Assembly: GCA_022570795.1 (NCBI GenBank)
Contig: JAKUDP010000023.1
Span: 930,001-994,000, forward strand
Source of the DNA: Sphaerulina vaccinii
Lineage: Eukaryota > Ascomycota > Dothideomycetes > Mycosphaerellales > Mycosphaerellaceae
Length of the DNA stretch: 64,000 bases
Direction of reading: 5' to 3'
The notes beneath the pieces are model-generated. The model made no database searches. It had not been told where the DNA came from and saw nothing but the letters and a program-made list of their open reading frames with translations. Shown piece by piece: positions 11,767 to 21,103 of this stretch. The position numbers and the translations under genes were made by a program. Each line of letters begins with the position of its first letter. The stretch's first letter is position 1.

Positions 11767-12068
11767 ATTGAAGCGGCTCCTGAAATGGAAGAGTTGGGTG
11801 GTCGACACGGAGTATCAATAGGTCGATATGAGGCTGATGAGCTTTGCTCGAATCATCACACGACAGCATACCCTACTCGACCAACCTTACGACACTTCTT
11901 GGGACTGAAAGATGTTGGTATCGATCGCGGATATTGGCGGATCGCGTGCTTGATTGCCAGATTTGGTGGGCTTCTGATTGGTATGCGCCAAGCCGAGGTC
12001 GCAACTGCACGATTCAATCAGCAAACCTTGACAATCCTGCTTGTCCTGAACATCACACACAACCTCAA

Positions 12069-12362
12069 ATGACTTACAAAGACCAGATCGTCATTGCCAC
12101 AATGTACAAAGAAGAACTATACAACTGGCTGCTTGCTCTTGCTATCATTCTCAGTATCGTCTCCCTCATTGGCCAATACTGGACATATAGGTGGGCATGC
12201 AAGAGAATCATCAACGAGAGAGATGAAGCAAGACTGGATCTGGCGAACACTGTCCGAGACCTTGCTGCGCAATTTAAAACCCATAACGACAAGTTGAGAG
12301 ACTATGGGACGCTATCGCAGGCGTCTACGTTGTCGAAGGCGTCTTCGAGTACTGGATGGTAA
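12069..12362 (+). CDS. Hypothetical small membrane protein with coiled coil
   Basis: A 97-aa frame from ATG 12069 (MTYKDQIVIATMYKEELYNW). One transmembrane helix (LLALAIILSIVSLIGQYW) is followed by a basic RWACKR anchor, a charged coiled coil (INERDEARLDLANTVRDLAA) and a serine-rich tail. The frame is open further upstream to 11844, but that part looks non-coding. No family recognised. It lies just downstream of a similarly built small gene. Could be spurious, though the helix-basic-coil order is coherent. Confidence 0.4.
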   Translation: MTYKDQIVIATMYKEELYNWLLALAIILSIVSLIGQYWTYRWACKRIINERDEARLDLANTVRDLAAQFKTHNDKLRDYGTLSQASTLSKASSSTGW

Positions 12363-12844
12363 TGCTCTCGCTTGGATTCGATCTTGGACTTTAGAGCTCT
12401 GCTCAACCGTGGCACTTCTGCGCGACCACGCGACTAGACCCGTACACTGTATTACATGCTGTAATCTACAGCATTATAAGATCAAAAAAGAGCGATACTA
12501 CATCTCTTGGTATGCCATGGTCGTGCCGAAGACCGGAAAGACGGCCGATCCTTCCCGCAGCAGTGCATCCTTCGTGCAGATCCACGTCACCTCGAGCCAT
12601 TTTCTGGACTTTCACGCACGACAAGAAGCACTCCCAATGAACCTGGAACAAATGCGTACGCCAAAGCACGTCAGAGGCAACAATATCGCGAACATGCATC
12701 GAACTTGCATTCGAGGAGTCGGGAAGAACGCGTTGCAGTTGAAACATGTACGCTGTGGTTGTGCCTCAAATGGCACAGCCAGGCATCAGAAGGCTGAGTC
12801 TGCAGTCATCCGCGGAAGGATTGGATCTCTAGTTCAAGCTACAT
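12363..12844. other. Intergenic, no gene seen
   Basis: Only mixed-frame short ORFs without domain character. It precedes a membrane-protein gene and presumably holds its promoter. Confidence 0.4.
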
Positions 12845-13912
12845 ATGGATCACGAACCTCTTGATGTTAGAACCTACAACTTTTCACAAACACGACTCTT
12901 TTCCAACTGGAGTCTTCAACATTGGCATACGATGACGAAGTCACACATGCTGCCCGCAGTGGCACAGACTGTCGTCTTATCGGCATTGGGCATGATCATG
13001 GCTCATCACTTTCTGTCTCAAACGACAGACTACTTCACGAACAGTCCAACCTTCTCGAACTTCACTCAATCCATCGACGCGCTCAATGCTGTATCAAATA
13101 GCACTCAAGCCAAGAACGCCTACCAAGTCAACGTTACAGACACACAAGACAATACTACAATCACATACAACAACTTCACACTCTCTGCGAACACGACCGA
13201 CAGTAGCGAAACCAAACATGAGAAGTCATTCTACAAGTCAGAGCTTCCTTACGAGCTGTTCCTACTCTGCATGCTTACTCCACTAAGCTATTACTGGCAA
13301 ATCTGGCTTGAGAAGACATTTCCAGGTCGACTGCGTGCACACGAGCTACCAGAGAAGCCGATGACCGATGAGTTCGATGACAGAGAAGAGGCTATTGTGC
13401 AGAAATGGATCGCACAAGGCAAAGTCAAGCGTGCATCGTTGAGTTGGTGGAACACGTTCATGAAGTGGGCACTTGATATGACTTTGGGGAATCTGTGGGT
13501 CGTGACGATGTCTTATCTTTACGAGCTCTTGTGGGAAGATTGGACGTTGAAGACCCTACGGAAGAACTCGAGTTGGACGAAATGGGTATGTACCAACGAC
13601 CGCGTTGTACTACTTGGACACCACTGACAGACTCTACAGGAAATTCTTCTTCGTTTCCTCTGGTCCTTCGTAGGGGTCCGTCCATTGGCCTCACTCGTCT
13701 CCTTCGTCATCATCCCGGCACATCAGCGAATCGTCTTCCTCGCTGGCGTGGATCTGGTCTTTACGGCTTTCTTCGGACTGTTTGTCAAAGCTTTCTTGCC
13801 TTGGGTGGAAAGTACAGAGTTTGTACAGATGTTGGTCGCGAACATGACTTCTGAGGCGGCGAAAGCTGCGGCGAAGGAAGAAGCGCCTACGAGGTTGACG
13901 CTTGAGCTCTAG
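12845..13912 (+). CDS. Multi-pass membrane protein of unknown function
   Basis: Exons 12845-13585 and 13640-13912, joined in phase 0 by a GTATGT...CTACAG intron, give 337 aa; an in-frame ATG at 12932 (MTKSHMLPAV) is an equally good start. Helix 1 (MLPAVAQTVVLSALGMIMA) is followed by a Ser/Thr/Asn-rich loop with many N-glycosylation sequons (NFTQ, NSTQ, NVTD, NTTI, NFTL, NTTD), so this loop is probably lumenal or extracellular. Helix 2 is LFLLCMLTPLSYYWQIWL and helix 3 lies around LGNLWVVTMSYLYELLW. The second exon holds two more (LASLVSFVIIPAHQRIVFLA and VDLVFTAFFGLFVKAFL). The loop after helix 2 is acidic then basic and probably cytoplasmic. It resembles uncharacterised fungal proteins; no function assigned. 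Confidence 0.75.
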
Positions 13913-14119
13913 ATGGCGAGCAGGTTCGGGAGTAAATGCTATAGGCTCTTGTTTGGGTGTGTCCCTACTCAATCATACAGCTCGACTGCTCAATGTAAGT
14001 TGAGGAAGAACGTTCTCATCTTTGATACAATGCGTCTATGCTACTAAGCGACAGTGGGTATAAAGCAACGCCTTCCATGCACGCTAAACACTCATTGATG
14101 CGCGATGCGAAAAGGACGC

Positions 14120-16171
14120 TCAAATCATAACACCCTTGTTCTGCTGCTTGTCCACTCTGTAGTTCTTCCAGATAGCGATGGCTGGTATGCCGAGAACAAG
14201 AACAGCCACAGCCGAAATACAGCTGTAGTATTGTGTTTGACCCCAAGCATAGTTGATAGCAGTACGCTCGACTGTACCAGGCACGAACAGCTCTTGCGTC
14301 AAGTAGCCACCCAGGTATAGCTCTTGGACCTTGCCTTGGAGGGTTGCAGGCAGAGCACGAGACAGTGCAGCTGGGAAGGTGTTGCCGTAGATCGAAGTAG
14401 AGACCGCAGTGCCGATGGATCCTCCGATGTTGGATGCGAGGTAGATGATAGACAACATCATTGGCACACCTTCGCGGTCGGACGCGGTCATGACAGCCAT
14501 GTCTTCACCAATGACGAGAGTGCCACCAGCGAAAGCGATGAAGATCTGGCACATAACCACATATCCGATACCGTAATCGCCTCCTCGGAAGTGCACCATG
14601 AGTCCAGCGCCGAGCATCATCAGAGGTAGACCGAAGAAGAGGCAGGTGTACTTGAAGTGTTTCGTGTAGTAGATCCAGGCGCCGAAGACGACAGACCAGA
14701 AGCAGGATCCGACATTGTAGATCTGACTCATGTAGCCTGCGTAGGTGACACTGAGAGCATACGTGACCTTGACGTAGTTGTAGTACTGCAGATCCCAGGA
14801 GTAGAAGCTGAAGTATAATACTGCGGCGAGAATGCAGGCGCCGAGAACAGTGCGCTCGCGGACGAGCTCCCAACGAACAAAGTGTACGCGAGCAAAGTAT
14901 CGCTCCCATACGTAGAAAACTGGGAAAAGGCAGACTCCGACGACGACCATGGCGATGAAGGTTGCAGACTTGAAGTCGGCGCGGCCGTATGACTGGAGGG
15001 AGAAAGGTAGGAGGAACAGAATGAATGCAAGCATGAGCAGCAAGCAGCCAAAGACTATTGACCATGTTAGTGGACGTTATGTAGAGAAGGAGGCTTTCAC
15101 TTACTGTCGAACTCGTGGAAGTAATGCATCAGTGACTGCATTCTAGTTCGGCCAGAGTCGTTCACCTTGAGGAGTCCCATCTTCTCGGCCTTCTTCTGGT
15201 AGAACTTGAATACCACAGCAAGTGGCACGAAGATGACTGGTTGAATAATGCAGAAAGCGCCAACGGCCCATCTCCAGGTTGTGGCTGCCAGGAATGCATT
15301 GGCACATAGAGGTCCAGTGAAGGCAGTGCAGATAAAAGGCGTCGAGACGAAGCCCCAGGCAAAGGCTCGGTTGCGGAGGCCAGTGGTATCTGCGACGAAG
15401 ATGTCGAGGATCAGGTAGACCGCGTCGTAGCCAATCCAGTATAGGACGTAACCAGCAGCATAACTGTTGGGGCCGTTGCTGCTGGCGATAATGATGATGC
15501 CGAGCAGGTAGATGAAGAAGAATGTCAAGTAGCCTTCAGTACGACCCCAGATGTTGAGCAGCTTGGCGATTGGTAGCTTCAGCACTCCGCCAATGATGGT
15601 GGCAAGGATCTGAGCAGTGGTATAGGCAGGCGCAGTCGTGAAGCTCGAGTATGCGGCGACAGATGCATATGACATGACCGAGGACTGGAAGGCCAGCATG
15701 AAGAAGCATATCCAGATCCTTCACTTCGGTTAGATCAGATAGTGCTAGTGCGATCAGATATCGCTTACCATGCGAAGGTCGCGTAAAGGACCGGCTTCGT
15801 CCATACGAGCGCTGCTGCTTCAGCTTTCTGAATACCCCGGTGTGCATCTGCATCGCAGAAATGTTAGCATGAGTTGGCCTCAAAATGATGATTGAAATCG
15901 CGAGAATGGTACCTGAAGTGACCTGGTCTGGGTGCTGCTGAATCTCTTTCTCATTTTGTGCCTCTAGTGATAGGTTGTCACTATCAGTCTCCGATGTTGC
16001 CTTCTCCACTGGCGTCTTCTCATCAACAGCGCCGTGTTGAGCGAAAGTCTCGGCGGTATGGTTCAAAGTCTTGCGACCGCGAATCTGGTCGAAGACACCT
16101 AGAACGTCATGAGCAAGTTTCTCGACAGTGGGTGGTGAAAGCTGAGCAATGTCTGTCTTCGAGCTCGCCAC
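14120..16171 (-). CDS. MFS siderophore-iron transporter
   Basis: Major-facilitator proton symporter of the siderophore-iron family (ARN/Sit1/MirB-like), importing ferric siderophores at the plasma membrane. Exons 16171-15913, 15847-15769, 15718-15105 and 15054-14120 add to exactly 629 codons (628 aa). A hydrophilic N-terminus of about 85 residues precedes roughly 14 hydrophobic helices. Family-type segments include WIWICFFMLAFQSSVMSYAS, YVLYWIGYDAVYLILDIFVA, TGLRNRAFAWGF, a cytoplasmic loop ending MQSLMHYFHEFD, and MLSIIYLASNIGGSIGTAVS. Its orientation and order suggest no siderophore-synthesis neighbours, so it may take up foreign siderophores. A GATA core lies about 120 bp upstream of the start; iron repression through a GATA factor (SreA type) is known for this family but not shown here. 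Confidence 0.85.
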
Positions 16172-17598
16172 TCCAGCTCAGGCGAGCCAGAGAGAAGCTG
16201 AGATCAAGATGATATGCCATTGGGGAAATGGTTGTACTCACCCATATCGAATGCTGATGGACGAAGAGATGAAGTGGATGAAGCTTGATCTTATCAATCT
16301 CTGATCTGCTCTTGCCCTTTTGAAGAAGCGACGCAACCCTCACAAGCGCCACTCTTTCGTCGGACCACACCTCTTTCGGCGACAAAACTGCAACATCCCA
16401 CATGAAAGAGTGGTCCCGGCAACGACCGATGCATTTGTTTTTGCGCCTGCGGCAAGGGTTTCTATCAGTCTGTCGAATGAGCGCGATGCCGGCCTCGTAA
16501 GACTCGGCATTGCGGATCAATCTGCATCGTGTTTGCAGGGATTACACCGTCTGCACTTGAGCAGGTGTTACCGACTGCTCGTCCGACGTTGAACACCAGT
16601 CTTCTGCCAAACAATTGGCAATTCTTAGCAGGTACTCAAGCATTTCTCAGGCTCTTCTTGCCATCATTCCTTGGCTTGTGAGCGGGTGGCTGAAGAAGAA
16701 CCAGACGATCATTCTTGACAACGCCGAACTTCGGAGAGTTCTGCAAAGGTTTGCATCTCGCTTCTCACATCAAGCATCCACATATCGTACCACCAACGGG
16801 TCTACCACCGCCGTAGCCGCCGAGTCTAAGCGGACATGTCAACTTCTTCTACGAGTGTCAGCACTGTCAAAGGACAACCTTTACGCCTCTTGGGCACTTA
16901 TGTAGGATCTGCTCGAGTATCACAGGTCCAGAACAACGCATATCCCCCACGTGGCATCGCCATGTGCGCGACGTATGTATGCAGTTGCACACCAATGTTA
17001 CATCAGCACAAGAAAGGCTTGTCCCAAAAAGACTTCATCTCCAGATGAGTACGCGAATCCTTCTCAACGCGGCCGCTATTCGCGCAGGCCTGAACGACCA
17101 ACATAAGAAGACATGATTACCACAATGCGCCAGATCGTACGAGTGGCGAAAGCTCTGCAATTTCATACCTACATCCCGCTTTCAAGACGCAGATCATATG
17201 CAGACGCTGGACAAAGATGTGCCCTTCCGCATTCTGGAAGAAGTGAGCGTACAGAGGTCGACTGGCTTCATATTTCCCCCAGCGTGCTGTCGTTCTTGCT
17301 AGCAGTGGAACAGAGTATTGTGTCAGAAGAGCACACCGATCTCCTTCCACGAGCCACGCCATGAGCTAGCAGACTTTCGGGGAACGTGTCGAGCATTCAT
17401 CCAAAGTGGATGATGGGTGGTCGAGCATGTGGCATGGAGGTGGGTAGTTAAGAACCTACTTTGTTGAGCCATGGTACGTCTTCTGCCTTCACGAATGATA
17501 TGCTGACAAAGGAGCTGAGTACACGTGCTCTCTATGTGGAAATGTAGCATTTTTCAACTCCTATATTTAAGAACTGTTGTCTATCACACAAAGAACCG
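16172..17598. other. Intergenic, about 1.4 kb, no gene seen
   Basis: Open frames on both strands are short and lack domain character. The right end leads into an F-box-like gene, and the left end is the promoter of the siderophore transporter. No RNA gene or repeat is visible. Confidence 0.4.
16291..16296 (-). promoter_or_regulatory. GATA-core site upstream of siderophore transporter
   Basis: TTATCA on the plus strand, TGATAA on the transporter strand, about 120 bp upstream of its start codon. Iron-responsive GATA repressors bind such cores upstream of siderophore genes. A single core is common by chance and the extended consensus does not match, so this is only a candidate. Confidence 0.25.
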
Positions 17599-18240
17599 AT
17601 GTGCAGCACTTCGACTAAGCCTGTTCGCGCGATGGCGCGATTCGTCGACCTCCCTGGCGAAATTCGGAACGACATCTACGCTCTCGTACTGGCGCCATGC
17701 GCGCCTACCTTCTGCTATAGGCAATGGCGACGATGTGAACAAGGCTACCTACCACCCATCACCAGAACCTGCCGACTGCTACGCGCCGAATCCCGATCAA
17801 TGTTCTTTGCCCAGACTAGGTTTGTGCTGTTGTCAACGGCTGGCTGCGCATACCTCGACGACGGCCGCAAGATAACTGTGTGGATGATGAGGTGGAAGAA
17901 CGAAGTAGCTGGGATCAGCATCAAGCAGCTTGCAGGAGTATATCTCTGGCTCGACGGTTACAGGCTCTTTCTCAAGGTTGACTCGCATTCCACATTGGTG
18001 CTCAGCGGGCTCAGCGGGAGCTCCTCGTTGTTGTTCGAGACTAGACACTTGTCTGGTTCCATAATATCTGGTATACGATGGCATCTCAACAGGTTCCAAG
18101 ATGATGCCGGCCGAGAAGACGATGACCCACAGTCTCGTTGCAAGAGTTGGATCGGACCCAATGAGATTGAAGAACTGGTATCCGAAGGTCTGAAGGAAGA
18201 CCTGAACAGACTCAACTTGAAAGCGAATCGTAACTGGTGA
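17599..18240 (+). CDS. F-box-like (LPxEIRNxIY) protein
   Basis: Intronless frame of 213 aa, or 202 aa from the internal ATG at 17632. It opens with the Dothideomycete F-box-like motif MARFVDLPGEIRNDIYALVL and the usual follow-up ITRTCRLLRAESRSMFF (exposed hydrophobics after a conserved CRxLRxE). The rest is not conserved to my eye; the tail (IGPNEIEELVSEGLKEDLNR) is helical and charged. These proteins occur in large lineage-specific families in plant-associated Dothideomycetes, and function is unknown. Fairly sure of family, unsure of the start. Confidence 0.6.
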   Translation: MCSTSTKPVRAMARFVDLPGEIRNDIYALVLAPCAPTFCYRQWRRCEQGYLPPITRTCRLLRAESRSMFFAQTRFVLLSTAGCAYLDDGRKITVWMMRWKNEVAGISIKQLAGVYLWLDGYRLFLKVDSHSTLVLSGLSGSSSLLFETRHLSGSIISGIRWHLNRFQDDAGREDDDPQSRCKSWIGPNEIEELVSEGLKEDLNRLNLKANRNW

Positions 18241-18850
18241 ACGGCTGCAGCCAGCAGAGACGTCAAGTTCAATCACTTTGCCCACGCATCCTCGCTGCTG
18301 CATCATCTTCTCTGCGTACTCACAAGACTCTTCTCACAGATATTGCGCTCAAGCATCTGCACAATGGTCTGACTTGCGTGAAGCCATCGTATATGCGCAA
18401 ACAGGCCAGTGGCAAGTTCTTGTAGCACATCGCTACGACTGAAGCTCATCGCAAATTGTTGACCTCGAGAGGCGGATTGATCATGTTCGCAATCACTACC
18501 TGTCCCGCAATTTGGCAGCTGAGCCGGATAGATAGGAAGGCGGGAGCGAAGAGCTTGACACATGTGCAGTGAGCCACTCCGAGTGCACGGATCTCAGCCA
18601 CGGGTAGCGACCAGGTTGCACACGATTCTTCATCTCAACAACGAATTCATCTCGTGTGCTGGACGCCCATGAGTACGAGTGACTTCTGCAGTTCGGTCTC
18701 GCGGGTAGCGACTCGACTGCGGGGTATGACTTTCGTGGCGGATCAACAGATGGCTGTGCTGAGGGGTAGTGGTATGATACTTGACAGTGGTGAGTCCTCA
18801 TCGAGCAGTGTCGACACATGTTGTCCTCCTCGTAGCTGTCATTGATCAAC
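18241..18850. other. Intergenic, SDR promoter side
   Basis: Holds only short frames. No recognisable element apart from presumed promoter sequence of the downstream SDR. Confidence 0.4.
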
Positions 18851-20031
18851 ATGCCTCTCAGTCAGCCCATCAATTTCAGCCAGTCGGTCGACTATGCCGC
18901 CCTGAAGGATAGAAATGTACTGCTCACAGGAGCAGCCAGCGGCTTTGGTGCATCAGCAGCTCGAATGTTCTCACAGCATGGAGCCAATGTCGTTCTGGCA
19001 GACTTGAATGAGGCAGGTGGTAAAGCAGTAGAGCAGGAGCTCATCTCGAGCGGTGCCAAGTAGGTCGTGGTGTGGTACTCTGTGTGCCATATCACAAATC
19101 TTGAGAAGTCACTGATCGTGTATTGCCGTTTCACAGCATCAAGTTCGTGCGTGTCGATGTAACCTCACTCGAAGCACAAGTCCAGCTACTCCAGACAGCA
19201 TTAGCATTCTTTCCACGAAACGAGGTCGACATCTATGTGCCCAATGCTGGTATTCTTGGGCCTCCTCTGGCGATAGCTCCAGCAGATCCAGCAGAGCTTT
19301 CCAATCTCAAGACTATTCCTGCAGACCTTGCAGCTCCCGTCATCACAGTCAATTTACAAGCCGTATACGTGGGAGCCATGCTGACCCTCCGATACGGCAT
19401 GGGCCTGCATAAGAGCGGAACCGCCGCCGCCCCGAAGTCGATCGTACTGATAGACTCGTTGGCAGGATACTGCGGTGCTGAGGGCTGCGTGAGCTATACG
19501 GCAGCCAAGTTTGGTGTTCGCGGGTTCTTGCGAGGCTTGAGGAAGCATGCTGCTGCGGTTGGTGTGCGCGTCAACTCAGTCTGCCCGTTCTATGTCAATG
19601 TGAGTGTCTCAGCCTGGCGTTTATGAGAAACATCGAAATGGTTGCTGACAGCTCCTGCTAGACTCCAATGACCGCTGCACTTGTCCCAGCCTTGGAAGCT
19701 TCTGGGATTCCTGTCGCGAGTCTAGATCATGTTATAGAAGCCATAGCTAGAGCTGCAACAGACGAAGCAGCTTGGGGTAAGTGAAGTTCCTAAGGCTCTC
19801 CGTGCCGATCTGCTGATTGTGTCTAGGTCGCGCTATCAGTGTTATGCCAGAAGGCTTGAGCGATCTGGGAGATGATGCAGCTGGACTACAGGTTAGTCGG
19901 ACCAGTGAGTGTCTTGATCGAACGCGTCTGATCGTACTTTGCAGGCTGGCAAGCAATTCTCGACTGCTGGGCTTGGGGAGCATTGGGCTGTACTCATCAA
20001 CGGACCGCTTTCAGATGAGATTCCAGCATAA
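18851..20031 (+). CDS. Short-chain dehydrogenase/reductase
   Basis: NAD(P)-dependent oxidoreductase of the classical SDR type. Five exons, 18851-19059, 19137-19599, 19662-19776, 19827-19891 and 19945-20031, sum to 313 codons (312 aa). The cofactor motif is VLLTGAASGFGASAARMFSQ near residue 20, followed by VVLADLNEAGG; the acidic residue after the second beta strand suggests NAD preference. NAG (PNAGILG), the catalytic serine (IDSLAGYCG) and the YxxxK pair (SYTAAKFG) are all present. The last three exons are small and their joins rest on frame and splice consensus. An in-frame ATG nine bases upstream (18842) is possible. It resembles 15-hydroxyprostaglandin-dehydrogenase-like fungal SDRs; substrate unknown. 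Confidence 0.85.
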
Positions 20032-21103
20032 TGCTTCTTGTCTATTTTGTCCACTGTGCGGGCTGTCTTCCGCGACCACGTTTCGTCGGTATCGTCGATG
20101 TTGAGTGTCGAAGACGAAGGAGGAACGAGTCGGAATTGCGTTTTGTACGGTTCGGACTGCTTACGTAAGAAATGCCTCGTCTTCCCATTAAGTACTGTCA
20201 GCGGAAGACCTGATTTCGAACCACCAAAACATCGTTTCCACGATTCAGGCCTCATTTCACAAGTGATCTACTACAAGGTCTCATCAACATAATGACGCGA
20301 ATAACACCATCAACAATCACGAGCTTCGCAGCAGCATTCTTAGCGACAGACTACTTCTTCTACAGGCAGGAATACAAATACATCAACTTCTTAGTCTGGG
20401 TACGAGTGTTGGGCAGCCGTGGCAGCGCATCTCATCAATCGGGCGAGCACTCATGACGCTGTCATCAACTCAGGCTGAGCGTAATGTACGTTGGCTTTAT
20501 CGATCTGCTCCAAACAAGCGAGACAGCAAGCTGAGAAGCCCAGACTCGACCACATTGAGGGAAGCCCAGCTTCGGGCATGGAAGATACCAATAACAAGAC
20601 AAAATAATCTCGCACGCCTCAAGCAGACAGAAATAGCATCAACATTCGTCTCTTTCAACAGTCATCCTTTGCCTCCTTGGCTTAGTCGGTAAGTCGTCAG
20701 CTTAGTTTGATGCTTAAAGAGAATAGCCGGAGCTGACCTACCCAGATCATGAGACTCGCGATCCGCGGGAAGTGTCCCTCGATACTGCCAGGTACATTGG
20801 CGACTGTTTTGCCTTCATTCCACACTTTTTGATCATCAGCTGGCGAGTGCACTTCCAATCAGGATTCTGTGACTTCTTCTTTTGCCTCACTATCTCCCAC
20901 CATCCGCTATGCACAAATCCTGAAGTCCCTTCATATCATCCCGCGTATGTTCTTCATCGACTTGTCCTCATTTCCATTTCCTTCATACCAATGCATCGCA
21001 AAGAACGAGACAACAAAGCACTCTATTCAAAAGTCAAACACGCCGCGCCATGCTTTCAATTCCACAATCAAGCCCAATGTTCGGACATCTACACACCCCT
21101 GCT
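20032..21103. other. Intergenic with a tRNA-like fragment
   Basis: About 1.07 kb between the SDR and the end of BRO1. A tRNA-Met-like 5' half interrupted by an intron-like insert lies at 20671-20760. Other frames here (for example 20453-20692) are short and unconvincing. Confidence 0.4.
20671..20760 (+). pseudogene. tRNA-Met-like 5' half with D-loop insert
   Basis: GCCTCCT followed by TGGCTTAGTCGG looks like an acceptor 5' strand and a perfect Pol III box A. A 57-nt GTAAGT...CTGAC...CCCAG insert (20689-20745) follows, and then ATCATGAGACTC, which resembles the D-arm/anticodon stem of elongator tRNA-Met. No matching 3' acceptor strand (AGGAGGC) and no good box B follow, so at best this is a broken tRNA. 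It may instead be an unrelated coding intron. Confidence 0.3.

Noticed and set aside
12304..12864. 186-codon plus-strand frame
   Set aside because: Overlaps the end of one gene and the start of another, Cys/Arg-rich mixed composition, no motif.
14120..20031. Possible siderophore or secondary-metabolite cluster (MFS transporter plus SDR)
   Set aside because: No synthetase, acyltransferase, oxygenase or cluster regulator nearby; the genes are separated by an F-box-like gene and long spacers.
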